This document shows, piece after piece, positions 16,483 to 24,781 of a stretch of 35,890 nucleotides of DNA (positions are counted from its first letter, which is position 1; every line of letters begins with the position of its first letter). A program made the position numbers and the translations under genes. Origin of the DNA: Paludibacteraceae bacterium (GTDB lineage Bacteria; Bacteroidota; Bacteroidia; Bacteroidales; Paludibacteraceae); the NCBI GenBank assembly GCA_017391905.1, contig JAFOWX010000060.1:1-35890 (forward strand), in the 5' to 3' direction. Under the pieces are notes generated by a model. That model was not told the origin of the DNA, made no database searches, and was given only the letters and a program-made list of their open reading frames with translations.

Positions 16483-16520
16483 AAAATAGAGGGCGGCTGC
16501 TATAGTCACCCTCTTATTTT
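16483..16520 (+). terminator. Terminator after gldJ
   Basis: AAAATAGAGGG (16483-16493) pairs with CCCTCTTATTTT (16509-16520) with one bulge. It lies 24 bases after the gldJ stop and 7 bases before the M16 gene start. Confidence 0.7.
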
Positions 16521-16527
16521 GTGTTAT

Positions 16528-17742
16528 ATGGTACACACATTTACTCTATCCAATGGTTTGCAGGTGCTACATTTGCCAGACACGGGCAATGTGGCATACG
16601 TGGGTATGTACATAGGTGCAGGCACGCGCGACGAACAGCCCAACCAACACGGTTACGCGCACCTAACCGAGCACATGCTGTTTAAGGGTACTCACAAACG
16701 TTCTGCCGGGCAAATCATTAACCGTTTAGAGGCGGTGGGTGGCGAACTAAATGCCTACACCACCAAAGAAGAAACCGTGGTGTATGCCGTATCGTTGCAA
16801 CGCGATTTGTCTCGTGCGGTAGAATTGGTGGCGGATGTAGCACTAAACATGCACCTAACCCCTCAAAACTTGCAAAAAGAGTGCGAGGTGGTAATGGACG
16901 AGATTGATAGCTATTTAGACAGCCCTGCTGAATCTATTATAGACGATTTTGAGGATGCGGTATTTTTGGGCTACAGCTTAGGACGTAATATTTTGGGTAG
17001 CAAGCAATCGCTGCAAGAAGTGACGGTAGATTCCTTACAAGCTTTTTACAACCACGCCTATACACCCAATAACTTGCTGTTTTTTGTAATGGGCAATGTT
17101 TCGCCCAAACAAGTAGAAAACTGGGCAAACAAGTACTTGGGGCATTACACCGGTGTTTGCAACTTGCAACGCACCGCTCCCACCCAGTACACCCCCTGCC
17201 AATTGGTGGTGGAAAAACAAACCTCGCAGGCGCACTGCTTAATAGGTGGCAGAGGCCCTTCGGCTTTTAGTGCAGACAAGTACGCATTTACCTTGCTAAA
17301 CAATATTTTGGGTGGCCCGGCTACCAATAGCAGGCTAAACATGAGCTTGCGCGAAAAGCATGCGTTGGTGTATCAGGTAGAATCGCAACATACGCCCTAT
17401 TCCGATACCGGCATTTGGAGTGTGTATTTGGGCACAGACCACCGCGATTTAAACAAAGCCATTGCATTGGTGCACCGTCAGTTGCAAGATTTGCAAGAAA
17501 AACCGCTTTCGCCACAAAGCTTGCAAAAGGCCAAACGCCAATTATTGGCGCAACAGCTTATTGCCATAGAGAACAAGGAGGCGTGGGTGCTTTCGGTAGC
17601 TAAAAATTATTTTTTACACAAAAAAGTGCCTGTGGTGGCGCAAATGGAAGAACAAATAAACGCCATTACCGCGCAACAGCTTATGCAGGTGGCACAGCAT
17701 TACTTTGCTGCCAAAAACCTTTCGCAGTTAGTGTTTAGATAA
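16528..17742 (+). CDS. M16 family zinc metallopeptidase (processing-peptidase/PqqL type)
   Basis: The 404-residue protein carries the inverted zinc motif HxxEH as HLTEH (residues 45-49) in HGYAHLTEHMLFKGT, and the third ligand Glu lies about 70-75 residues later in ECEVVMDEIDSYLDSP. The C-terminal half has the family's NNLLFFVMGN, GGPATNSRLNMSLREKHALVYQV and YLGTDHRD strings. M16 proteins form clamshell chambers that degrade or process peptides. With about 400 residues it is a single M16A+M16B unit, as in bacterial dimers. There is no signal peptide, so it is probably cytoplasmic. I chose ATG 16528 rather than the in-frame ATG at 16471, because the extra residues would be encoded by the gldJ terminator and the protein family starts with the strand VHTFTLSNGLQV. 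Confidence 0.92.
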   Translation: MVHTFTLSNGLQVLHLPDTGNVAYVGMYIGAGTRDEQPNQHGYAHLTEHMLFKGTHKRSAGQIINRLEAVGGELNAYTTKEETVVYAVSLQRDLSRAVELVADVALNMHLTPQNLQKECEVVMDEIDSYLDSPAESIIDDFEDAVFLGYSLGRNILGSKQSLQEVTVDSLQAFYNHAYTPNNLLFFVMGNVSPKQVENWANKYLGHYTGVCNLQRTAPTQYTPCQLVVEKQTSQAHCLIGGRGPSAFSADKYAFTLLNNILGGPATNSRLNMSLREKHALVYQVESQHTPYSDTGIWSVYLGTDHRDLNKAIALVHRQLQDLQEKPLSPQSLQKAKRQLLAQQLIAIENKEAWVLSVAKNYFLHKKVPVVAQMEEQINAITAQQLMQVAQHYFAAKNLSQLVFR

Positions 17743-17756
17743 CAAGTAACAGAATT

Positions 17757-18410
17757 ATGTTAGAAAAATACATATTGGAACATTCGCAACCCGAGTCGGA
17801 GCTGTTGCAACGCCTTACGCGCGAGGTGAACATTGGCATGTTGCACCCACACATGCTTTCGGGCCATATTCAAGGCCGTTTGTTAAGCATGTTGGTACAC
17901 ATGATAAAGCCTAAACGCATTTTGGAATTAGGAACGTACGTAGGCTATTCTGCTATGTGCATGGCAGAGGGACTACCCCAGGACGGTAAAATAATTACCA
18001 TAGACATTGACGACGAAATAGAGGACATAGCACGTGGTTACATTGCCCAATGCCCTCACGCCGACAAAATAGAAATGTTGGTGTGCGATGCCCTTGAATG
18101 GCTTGCCACCTGCAACGAAACCTTTGATTTGGTATTTATCGATGCCAACAAAAGACACTACATAGAATACTTTGAAGCGGTGTTTAGCAAGGTAAACCCC
18201 GGAGGCTTTATTTTGGCCGATAATACCTTGTGGGGTGGAAAGGTGGTAGAGAAAGTAGCGTCTAACGATTACCAAACCCAAGGGTTGTTGCGTTTTAACG
18301 ATTACTTAAAAACCGTATCGGGGATAGAATATTTTATTTTACCTTTGCGCGACGGAATTACGTTTATTAGAAAGTTGCGATTAAGCGAGAACAATGACAA
18401 GCTCGCTTAG
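17757..18410 (+). CDS. O-methyltransferase, class I SAM-dependent (COMT-like family 3)
   Basis: The 217-residue protein has the SAM-binding motif I ILELGTYVGYSAMCMAEGL (about 59-77), the acidic motif II IITIDIDDE, motif III EMLVCDALEWL, and the metal-site region FDLVFIDANKRHYIEYFE. It ends with NPGGFILADNTLWGGKVV and the family end RDGITFIRKL. These match the cation-dependent small-molecule O-methyltransferases (caffeoyl-CoA type and bacterial YrrM/TrmR-like proteins). TrmR in Bacillus methylates 5-hydroxyuridine at tRNA position 34, so a tRNA role is possible here as well as a catechol-like substrate; sequence alone does not decide. It lies 14 bases after the M16 gene and is probably cotranscribed. 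Confidence 0.92.
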   Translation: MLEKYILEHSQPESELLQRLTREVNIGMLHPHMLSGHIQGRLLSMLVHMIKPKRILELGTYVGYSAMCMAEGLPQDGKIITIDIDDEIEDIARGYIAQCPHADKIEMLVCDALEWLATCNETFDLVFIDANKRHYIEYFEAVFSKVNPGGFILADNTLWGGKVVEKVASNDYQTQGLLRFNDYLKTVSGIEYFILPLRDGITFIRKLRLSENNDKLA

Positions 18411-18433
18411 GCATTGTCGAGCGAGAGCAACTT
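18372..18433 (+). other. Nested, mutually exclusive hairpins over the O-methyltransferase stop
   Basis: AAGTTGC (18372-18378) can pair with GCAACTT (18427-18433). Inside lie AAGCGAG (18383-18389) with CTCGCTT (18402-18408), and ACAATG (18391-18396) with CATTGT (18412-18417); the last two cannot form together without a pseudoknot. There is no T run. It could be 3'-end processing or a repeat. Confidence 0.4.
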
Positions 18434-18556
18434 ATTACATGATTTTAGGCTTCGGTTCAGCATAACCCATGTAAATATGGTTTCTGCATTCACCTCGCAC
18501 TAAAATTCATGAGGGCGAAGCCCGAATAAAAATATATAAATTGACATCTCCAAGAT
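18434..18556. other. Intergenic leader before the TPR gene
   Basis: No gene is visible. TTACATG (18435-18441) can pair with CATGTAA (18468-18474), and GGCTTCG (18448-18454) with CGAAGCC (18516-18522). No TAnnTTTG box is visible, so the promoter of the TPR operon is not located. Confidence 0.4.
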
Positions 18557-21500
18557 ATGAAAATTAAACTTCTTACACTAACATTTTTTTTGCTAACTGC
18601 AGGCGCTTGGGCGCAGCAGTCTGTGTTAGACACCCATCCCAAACACTTGCTTGAAACAGGCTTGAGTTTGTATGCCGAAAAAAACTACCCTGCCGCCAGC
18701 AGGTATTTGGAAAGTGCCTTGGAAACCCATGCTTTTGAGGGAACAGAAAGCGAACGCATGGCCAAAAGCGCCGTGGCTCTTTCGGCTTTCTATCAACAAA
18801 AAGACGATGCCGCACATTTGTTAGAGGCATACGCCGAAACCTACCCATACGCATCCAACATGGATCAGGTGCAACTATACAGGGGTATTTTGGAGTTGGA
18901 AGACGGTAAAAACAAATTAGCATTAGACCGCTTTGCCAGCATTAGAACCTCGCAACTAAGCCAAGAGGACGCACAAGCCTTGCAATACTACCGTGGATTG
19001 GCGTATAGCAAGCAAAAAAAATACGACAAGGCAGCTTACGAGTTTGGCACCTTGCTAAAAACCGGTGCCGGTCAATACCAAACCCACGCCACCTACCATT
19101 ATGGGTATGCGCAATACCAATTGGGCAACTACGCAGAGGCTTTGAAAAGCATGGAACAAGTAAAAAACTCGCCCCAGTTTAAGGCCAATGCCAAACCGTT
19201 GATATGCCAATTGTACTTTTTGCAAAACCAATGCGACAAAGCAACCGTTTTGGGTGCAGAATTGGTAGAAAACGCCAAAAACGACAAAAAAAATGCGGAA
19301 ATTTTGCGCATCATGGGGATATGTGCGGCTCGCAGCAACCAGCACGCCGAGTCTATTGCCTATTTGGAACGCTACCAAAAAGTAGCCAAACGCATTAGTC
19401 GCGAAGACTGGTATGTGTTGGGTATGGCTTATTTTTTTGTAGAAAAATACGAAAACGCCGTTAAGGCATTGGCAAAAACCACCGGCAAAAAAGACCGCCT
19501 AACCCAAAATGCCTACTACCACACAGGGGTTTCTTACCTAAAATTGGGCGATAAAAAGAACGCGCGCATGGCCTTTGAGCAAGCATCGCGCAGCGACTTT
19601 GACAACAGCATTAAAGAAGAAGCCTTGTATAACTATGCGCTTATTACGTACGAGATGTCTTATCAGCCGTTTAACGAGTCTGTGGCAGCGTTTGAGCGTT
19701 TTTTAAAAGAGTTTCCTAACTCGCAATACAAAAACAAGGTGTACGAATACTTGGTTAATTCGTACCTAACCACCACCAACTACAGCGAGGCGTACAAGTC
19801 TATTCAAAATTTGAATACCACCAACAAAACGGTAAAAGAGGCAGAACAACGCGTGCTGTTTGGCATGGCTACCAACGCCATTGCCAACCGCCAATACGCG
19901 CCAGCCATGCAGTATTTGGAAACCATTATGAAAAACAAGTCTTACAACGACGATATAATGGCACGTACGTATTTTTGGTATGGCGAATGTTTGTACCGCA
20001 GCCAAAAATACCCCGAAGCACAGGCGTATTTTGAAAAATACTTGAAAAATGCCCTTTCGCGCACGCAGGACGAGTACAATTTGGCCTACTACAACTTGGC
20101 TTACTCGTATTTTGTGCAAAACAAGTTTACCGAATCCAATAATTGGTTTAGGCAATACGTAAACCAAGAGAAAGAAAACACCGTGTTGCTATTGGATGCG
20201 TACAACCGCATTGGCGATGCTTATTTCCACGATCGTGATTTTACACGTGCGTTAGAAGCGTACGGTAAAACCATCAGCATGGGTGGCACTGCCGTGGGTG
20301 TGGACTATGCGTTGTACCAAAAAGCCTTTGTACAAGGTTTGCAACGCAAATACGAAGACAAAGTGGCTACCTTGGCTACCTTGCAAAGCACGTTCCCAAA
20401 ATCGGCCTGGATAGACGATGCCATGTACGAAACGGCACGTAGCTATACCTCGTTAAACAACAACACCAAAGCCATTGCCATTTACCGCGATATTTGTGGC
20501 AAGTTTGCCCAAAACAGCGACGTGGTGCGCAAAGCCAAATTGCAAATTGCCATGTTGCAGTACAACGAGGGTCAAATTGAGGAGTCTATTAACATGTACA
20601 AGCAAATTATTGCGCAATATCCTAATAGTGAGGAGGCTGCTACCTCGTTTACTACCTTAGAAAGCATGATGGTGGACAACAACCGTGTGGACGAATACAA
20701 CCAATTGGCGCAACAGTTGGGCAAATCGAGCACCACCAAAGAAGACTCGTTGCAATACAAAGCGGTAGAGAAAATTTACTTCCGCGACGATTTTCCGGCG
20801 GCTACCAGTGGTTTTGAAAAATACCTAACTACTTATCCACAAGGAAAATACAACGCATTGGCATCTTACTATTTGGCTAACTGCTACTACCGTCAAAACA
20901 AAAACGCCGAGGCGTTGGCACAGTACAAACAGTTGGTTTCGCACCCCGAAAACCCCAACTTGGAAACCACGTTGGCACGTGCGGCCTCGCTTAGCTACGA
21001 TGCCGGTGCATGGGCAGATGCGGCTACGTATTTTGACCAATTGGCAGGCATAGGCAACCAAGAACACAAGCAAGCGGCTGCGTTGGGCTTGTTGCGTTGC
21101 TACTACATGCTAAATGATTACCAAAAAACCATTAGCGCTGCCAACGACATAGTGGAAACATACGCTTTACAAAGCGATATGGTGGCAGAGGCACGCTACA
21201 ACCGCATGAAGGCTTATTTGGCACTTAACAAGCCTGCCGATGCCTTGGCAGACATTAAAGCCTTGGCAAAAGATACACGCAGTGCCTTTGGTGCAGAGGC
21301 TAAATATTATTTGGCAAAACATTATTTGGATAACAACCAATTGGATAAAGCAGAAGCAGAAGTGTTTGACTACATAGACAAGGGTACAGACCACCAACAC
21401 TGGTTGGCAAAAGCCTTTGTGGTGCTTGCCGATGTGTACATGGGCAAAGAAAACTACTTTGAAGCCAAACAATACTTGCTTAGCTTGCAAGACAACTACG

Positions 21501-21592
21501 ACACCACCAACGATGCCGAAGTGGCTGCCGATATTACCAATAGATTAAAGAAAATAGAGAGTTACGAAAACGAAACTGTATCTAACAATTAA
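18557..21592 (+). CDS. Large tetratricopeptide-repeat protein, exported
   Basis: The 1011-residue protein begins with a clear signal peptide (MKIKLLTLTFFLLTAGAWAQ). Almost all the rest is helical TPR, with many 34-residue units of the form ALxxYxxxLxxxP and YYxGxxYxxxxxYxxAxxxF, for example YYRGLAYSKQKKYDKAAYEF, YWYGECLYRSQKYPEAQAYF, YYLANCYYRQNKNAEALAQY and YYLAKHYLDNNQLDKAEAEV. It should be a periplasmic or outer-membrane-associated scaffold; no enzyme domain is present. Its stop codon is 3 bases before the start of a predicted outer-membrane barrel, so the two are almost certainly made together and probably interact. TPR genes beside such barrels recur in Bacteroidota, but I know of no established function. 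Confidence 0.85.
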   Translation: MKIKLLTLTFFLLTAGAWAQQSVLDTHPKHLLETGLSLYAEKNYPAASRYLESALETHAFEGTESERMAKSAVALSAFYQQKDDAAHLLEAYAETYPYASNMDQVQLYRGILELEDGKNKLALDRFASIRTSQLSQEDAQALQYYRGLAYSKQKKYDKAAYEFGTLLKTGAGQYQTHATYHYGYAQYQLGNYAEALKSMEQVKNSPQFKANAKPLICQLYFLQNQCDKATVLGAELVENAKNDKKNAEILRIMGICAARSNQHAESIAYLERYQKVAKRISREDWYVLGMAYFFVEKYENAVKALAKTTGKKDRLTQNAYYHTGVSYLKLGDKKNARMAFEQASRSDFDNSIKEEALYNYALITYEMSYQPFNESVAAFERFLKEFPNSQYKNKVYEYLVNSYLTTTNYSEAYKSIQNLNTTNKTVKEAEQRVLFGMATNAIANRQYAPAMQYLETIMKNKSYNDDIMARTYFWYGECLYRSQKYPEAQAYFEKYLKNALSRTQDEYNLAYYNLAYSYFVQNKFTESNNWFRQYVNQEKENTVLLLDAYNRIGDAYFHDRDFTRALEAYGKTISMGGTAVGVDYALYQKAFVQGLQRKYEDKVATLATLQSTFPKSAWIDDAMYETARSYTSLNNNTKAIAIYRDICGKFAQNSDVVRKAKLQIAMLQYNEGQIEESINMYKQIIAQYPNSEEAATSFTTLESMMVDNNRVDEYNQLAQQLGKSSTTKEDSLQYKAVEKIYFRDDFPAATSGFEKYLTTYPQGKYNALASYYLANCYYRQNKNAEALAQYKQLVSHPENPNLETTLARAASLSYDAGAWADAATYFDQLAGIGNQEHKQAAALGLLRCYYMLNDYQKTISAANDIVETYALQSDMVAEARYNRMKAYLALNKPADALADIKALAKDTRSAFGAEAKYYLAKHYLDNNQLDKAEAEVFDYIDKGTDHQHWLAKAFVVLADVYMGKENYFEAKQYLLSLQDNYDTTNDAEVAADITNRLKKIESYENETVSNN

Positions 21593-21595
21593 ACT

Positions 21596-23359
21596 ATGAA
21601 ACAACGCATTATTATAGGTTTGTTGTGCTGTGCGGTGGCAAGTAGCCTGTGGGCTACCAACGAGGTAAACCGCGATGTTACTGTAGAGCGTGATTACAAC
21701 CCCACCATACAACAAGTACCCAAACAGGTGCTTACGCCCCAAAAAGAAGATTTGAAACCCGAGCCATTGCCGGTAACTTACAGCTCGTGGACACAACCAG
21801 AAGAGGTATCGCCCCAGCCAACCATGCAAAAAGCGGCCGATGCGGCGCTACAACGCAGTTACGATTACAAAAAAGGCACAGCCAAAGTGGGTTTTGGTTT
21901 TTACTTGCAAACTTTGGCGGAGTTTTACTATCCGCTGTTGCAAGGCGATAAATACTTGTTGGACATCAATGCCAACCACTTTTCTAACTGGAGCAAAATT
22001 AACTTGCCCGATGGTACGTCGCCACGTGGCATGAGCAACTATACAGACGTGGCGCTTAATTACGAGCACCAATTTACAGACATGCGCTTAAACATGAAGG
22101 CGGGTTATGCCTACACCGGTTACGACTATTACGGCATGAGCACCGAGCCTGTAACGCCTTTTTACAAGGATACGGTGGGTAGAAACTCGGCGGTAGAGGT
22201 GGAAGCTAAGTTGTTTTCTACCAATACCAAACAGTCTGCACAGTTTGAGGTGGGCTTGGATTATTTGTATTTTGGCCGAAATTTTGGCGTGTCGATGCAC
22301 GAAATTGGCGTGGACGCTGATGTGAGCGGTGTCGTGGGCAATGGCCGCTTGGGTGGGGCTGTGAAGTTGGATGTACACGTGTTGGGTATGGAGCATGGTG
22401 AGGCTATGGGTGCTAAGCCTGCCTCTTCGGGCCCTTCGGGAGGCTCAGGGACCGAAGAGGCAGAGGGCTCTGATCACAGCCCCACCCATACGGCTGGTAT
22501 TTTAACGCTTAATCCGTACTACGCTTTTGGAGGCGAAGACTGGGGCGTTAAAATAGGGGCAAACATGTTTGCCCACATTGCCCGCGACAGCGTTAATTGG
22601 CCCGTTAGCGGTTCGGCAAACATTACCTCGCACTTTGGCATTGTACCCGAACTGTTTTACCTATACGCCAACTTGGGTGGTAGCTATAGCAGCAACGACT
22701 ACTTTAGCATTATTCGTGAAAACAAATACATTACCCCAAACTTGGTGGTAGAACCTACCTACACCCCCATAGACATAGACTTGGGCTTAAAGGTTCGCAT
22801 TATGCAAGGCTTATTGTTCGACGTGCATTTTGACTACGAGCTTATGCTAAACCAATACTACTACGTAAATCACGTGGTAGAAACCTTTGACGAGGATGCA
22901 CAGGTAATGAAACCTGCCTACTATACCAATACCTTTGACGTGGTGTACGACCCCACCTCGCACCGTGTAAGTGCCGGAGCCGGTTTGCACTTTGATTACG
23001 TAAAAGGGCTAAACCTTTCGGCCTCTGTTGCCTATAACTATTGGACCACCAGCCAACAAGCATACGCTTGGCAAAAACCTTCGTGGGAAATCAATTTTAA
23101 AGGTACTTACCAATTTTTGGAAAAATGGGAAGTGGGCGTTTCTTACGCTTACTTAGCCGGCAGAATGGCTTTGGTACAAGGCGAAGCGGTACGAATGAAC
23201 GATTTGCACGATGTTAATCTGTGGGCTTCTTACCAAGCGTTAGACTGGCTAAGTGTATTTGTGGAGGGCAAAAACTTGGCTAACATAGAGAGTGACGTGT
23301 ATTACGGCTACGAAAGTTTTGGCATCAATGCCATGGCGGGTGTAACCTTTCGTTTTTAA
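21596..23359 (+). CDS. Outer-membrane beta-barrel protein (TonB-receptor-like)
   Basis: The 587-residue protein has a signal peptide ending SSLWA. A short conserved-looking periplasmic stretch follows (VNRDVTVERDYNPTIQQVPK), then a Pro-rich linker, then alternating amphipathic strands typical of a barrel (FGFYLQTLAEFYYPLL, MRLNMKAGYAYTGYDYYG, AQFEVGLDYLYFGRNFGV, LNLSASVAYNYW, WEVGVSYAYLAGRMAL). It ends in a hydrophobic Phe-terminated strand, INAMAGVTFRF, the outer-membrane insertion signal. No plug domain or TonB box is evident. A Gly/Ser/Glu-rich segment at about 276-291 (ASSGPSGGSGTEEAEG) comes from a palindromic repeat inserted in frame, probably in an extracellular loop. It is coupled to the TPR gene upstream. 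Transport or structural role is unknown. Confidence 0.82.
   Translation: MKQRIIIGLLCCAVASSLWATNEVNRDVTVERDYNPTIQQVPKQVLTPQKEDLKPEPLPVTYSSWTQPEEVSPQPTMQKAADAALQRSYDYKKGTAKVGFGFYLQTLAEFYYPLLQGDKYLLDINANHFSNWSKINLPDGTSPRGMSNYTDVALNYEHQFTDMRLNMKAGYAYTGYDYYGMSTEPVTPFYKDTVGRNSAVEVEAKLFSTNTKQSAQFEVGLDYLYFGRNFGVSMHEIGVDADVSGVVGNGRLGGAVKLDVHVLGMEHGEAMGAKPASSGPSGGSGTEEAEGSDHSPTHTAGILTLNPYYAFGGEDWGVKIGANMFAHIARDSVNWPVSGSANITSHFGIVPELFYLYANLGGSYSSNDYFSIIRENKYITPNLVVEPTYTPIDIDLGLKVRIMQGLLFDVHFDYELMLNQYYYVNHVVETFDEDAQVMKPAYYTNTFDVVYDPTSHRVSAGAGLHFDYVKGLNLSASVAYNYWTTSQQAYAWQKPSWEINFKGTYQFLEKWEVGVSYAYLAGRMALVQGEAVRMNDLHDVNLWASYQALDWLSVFVEGKNLANIESDVYYGYESFGINAMAGVTFRF
22421..22461. repeat. Palindromic repeat element inserted in frame in the barrel gene
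   Basis: The 15-base arms GCCTCTTCGGGCCCT (22421-22435) and AGGGACCGAAGAGGC (22447-22461) are inverted with one mismatch around an 11-base loop. The right half contains AGGCTCAGGGACCG, the reverse complement of the 14-mer at 1660-1673. The element starts exactly on a codon boundary (codon 276) and adds a disordered Gly/Ser/Glu stretch. Confidence 0.82.
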
Positions 23360-23396
23360 AAGCTCCCTGAGCCCGCAATAATGTAAAACCGACGTC

Positions 23397-23762
23397 ATGT
23401 ACGCAGCACATTACTTAGGCCAAACCGGCGAAGAAGCCGCCCAAAACTACCTAAAAGACCGCGGCTACACCATCCGCGAAGTAAACTGGCGATACCGCCG
23501 CATAGAGGTGGATATTTTGGCCCAAACCAGCCAATATTTGGTGGTGATAGAGGTAAAAAGCAGGCGTAACACCTTGTTTAAAGACCCTGCCCAAGCAGTA
23601 AATACCGCCAAAATAAACCGATTGGTAAAGGCGGCGCAGGCGTATGTGTTGCGTTATGGCATTAACAAGGAGGTGCGCTTTGACATCATTGAGGTGGTAT
23701 CTACGGCCAACGGCTTTGCCATTAACCACATTGCCGATGCCTTTGTGCCCCCCGTGGAATGA
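23397..23762 (+). CDS. yraN: YraN family (UPF0102) putative endonuclease
   Basis: The 121-residue protein matches the UPF0102 layout: G-x-x-GEEAA-x-x-YLKDRGY at the N-terminus, then NWRYRRIEVDILAQ, VVIEVKSRR, an AVNTAKINRLVKAAQAYV helix and a final RFDIIEVV strand. The PD-(D/E)xK nuclease-like core is visible as Glu37/Asp39 and Glu52-x-Lys54. The family is near universal in bacteria, and a role in DNA recombination or repair has been proposed but is not well established. The ATG at 23397 lies 37 bases after the barrel stop. The short gap includes TCCCTGAGCC (23364-23373), a fragment shared with the palindromic repeats elsewhere in the window. Confidence 0.9.
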   Translation: MYAAHYLGQTGEEAAQNYLKDRGYTIREVNWRYRRIEVDILAQTSQYLVVIEVKSRRNTLFKDPAQAVNTAKINRLVKAAQAYVLRYGINKEVRFDIIEVVSTANGFAINHIADAFVPPVE

Positions 23763-23780
23763 ATCTAATTGTTGAGCATC

Positions 23781-23820
23781 TCACCGCCTCACCGCATCAC
23801 CGAATAACCGAATAACCGGA
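23781..23820. repeat. Octanucleotide repeat array
   Basis: Five consecutive 8-base units (TCACCGCC, TCACCGCA, TCACCGAA, TAACCGAA, TAACCGGA) lie 18 bases after yraN. They match the right-hand half of the array at 12608-12639. They are followed by two copies of GAGCGAAGCGA (23819-23829 and 23838-23848), a motif found reversed at 26417-26427. Confidence 0.82.
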
Positions 23821-23851
23821 GCGAAGCGATTTTTCCAGAGCGAAGCGACAT

Positions 23852-23883
23852 TTTGTATTTGTGCAAAAAAATACGTACTTTTG
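23852..23883 (+). promoter_or_regulatory. Promoter for the small membrane protein and downstream genes
   Basis: TTTG (23852-23855) and TACTTTTG (23876-23883) are separated by 20 bases, an excellent match to the Bacteroidota consensus. Transcription should start about 20 bases before the ATG at 23912 and may continue through tadA and tyrS, since no terminator intervenes before 26077. Confidence 0.7.
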
Positions 23884-23911
23884 CCACCACTAACTATCAA
23901 TTTCTTATTGA

Positions 23912-24103
23912 ATGATGAAATTTGACAAAAAACTACCACTGCTCATATTTAGATGTGTAGCATTGGGTTTAGGTTTAGGAACAGTAACCCTATTGGGCAT
24001 GGAAAAAATGGACGCTAACGAGGCTGTTTATTTGTTAGGATTGGCGGTTACATGCTTGGCGGCCTGCTCGTTGGGCGAAAGTTCACAAAAAGATAAAGAA
24101 TAA
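23912..24103 (+). CDS. Small membrane protein (63 aa)
   Basis: The protein starts MMKFDKK and has two hydrophobic segments (about 9-28, PLLIFRCVALGLGLGTVTLL, and 38-52, AVYLLGLAVTCLAAC). They are joined by a short acidic stretch (MEKMDANE), and the hydrophilic tail is LGESSQKDKE. It looks like a two-helix inner-membrane protein with no recognised domain. It is supported as a gene by the promoter directly upstream and by its place at the head of a run of close genes. Either ATG of the pair at 23912 and 23915 could be used. No function can be assigned. Confidence 0.65.
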   Translation: MMKFDKKLPLLIFRCVALGLGLGTVTLLGMEKMDANEAVYLLGLAVTCLAACSLGESSQKDKE

Positions 24104-24126
24104 GCGGTAGTAGAACAACCAGATTT

Positions 24127-24342
24127 ATGGCAAAAAAATCGTCTAAAGTAAAAGTAGCTATTCGCGAAAAAATGGTGCGCAAAAATCGCATCAGTTTTTT
24201 GTTGAACGATAAAGAAATGGATGCCGTAAATCGTTATGTAAAACGCTATCGCGTACAAAATAAATCGCGTTTTTACCGCGAAACCCTTATCAGGGCTATT
24301 TTAAAGCAATTTGACGAAGACGCACCTACCTTATTTGACTAA
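24127..24342 (+). CDS. Ribbon-helix-helix-like small basic protein (71 aa)
   Basis: A strongly basic N-terminus (AKKSSKVKVAIREKMVRKNR) is followed by a strand RISFLLN, a helix DKEMDAVNRYVKRYRV, a turn with NKS, and a helix RFYRETLIRAILKQF, then an acidic tail. This strand-helix-turn-helix order is that of MetJ/Arc-type DNA-binding proteins, which act as dimers. No toxin gene is next to it: the neighbours are a membrane protein 23 bases upstream and tadA, whose ATG follows the stop by one base. It is probably a DNA-binding regulator or accessory protein. The fold is inferred by eye. Confidence 0.65.
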   Translation: MAKKSSKVKVAIREKMVRKNRISFLLNDKEMDAVNRYVKRYRVQNKSRFYRETLIRAILKQFDEDAPTLFD

Positions 24343-24343
24343 C

Positions 24344-24781
24344 ATGCAACAAGACGATACCTACTACATGAAGCAGGCGCTGTTAGAGGCCCAAAAGGCG
24401 TATCAGGCAGACGAAGTGCCCATTGGTGCCGTGGTGGTTGCAGGCGGAAAAATTATAGGACGTGGTCATAACCTTACCGAAACCCTGAACGATGCCACTG
24501 CGCATGCCGAAATGATTGCCATAACGGCTGCCATGAGCGAGTTGGGGGCTAAATATTTGCCCGATTGCACGGTGTACGTTACCGTAGAACCTTGCGTTAT
24601 GTGTGCCGGGGCTATGTATTGGGCAAAAATAGCACGTTTAGTGTATGGAGCAAGCGAAGAAAAGTACGGCTTTACTGTAAAGGCACCCACTTCGCTACAT
24701 CCTAAAACAGAAATTGTATCGGGCATTATGCAAGAAGAATGTGCCCAACTTATGAAAGTTTTTTTTAAAGCAAAACGATAA
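24344..24781 (+). CDS. tadA: tRNA adenosine(34) deaminase TadA
   Basis: The 145-residue cytidine-deaminase-fold enzyme converts A34 to inosine in tRNA-Arg(ACG). Zinc-site motifs are His54-Ala-Glu56 (in [10 protein letters not shown]) and PCxxC at 83-87 ([16 protein letters not shown]). The family's EVPIGAVVV and RGHNLTE strings are upstream. I chose ATG 24344, which follows the upstream stop by one base, over the in-frame TTG at 24311, which would overlap the previous gene and add residues not typical of TadA. The stop TAA shares its last base with the tyrS ATG, so the two genes are tightly coupled and tRNA function is shared across the pair. Confidence 0.96.
   Translation: MQQDDTYYMKQALLEAQKAYQADEVPIGAVVVAGGKIIGRGHNLTETLNDATAHAEMIAITAAMSELGAKYLPDCTVYVTVEPCVMCAGAMYWAKIARLVYGASEEKYGFTVKAPTSLHPKTEIVSGIMQEECAQLMKVFFKAKR

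Noticed and set aside
16471-16527. Longer N-terminus for the M16 peptidase
   Set aside because: The extra 19 residues are encoded by the gldJ terminator, and family members start at the strand beginning VHTFTL.
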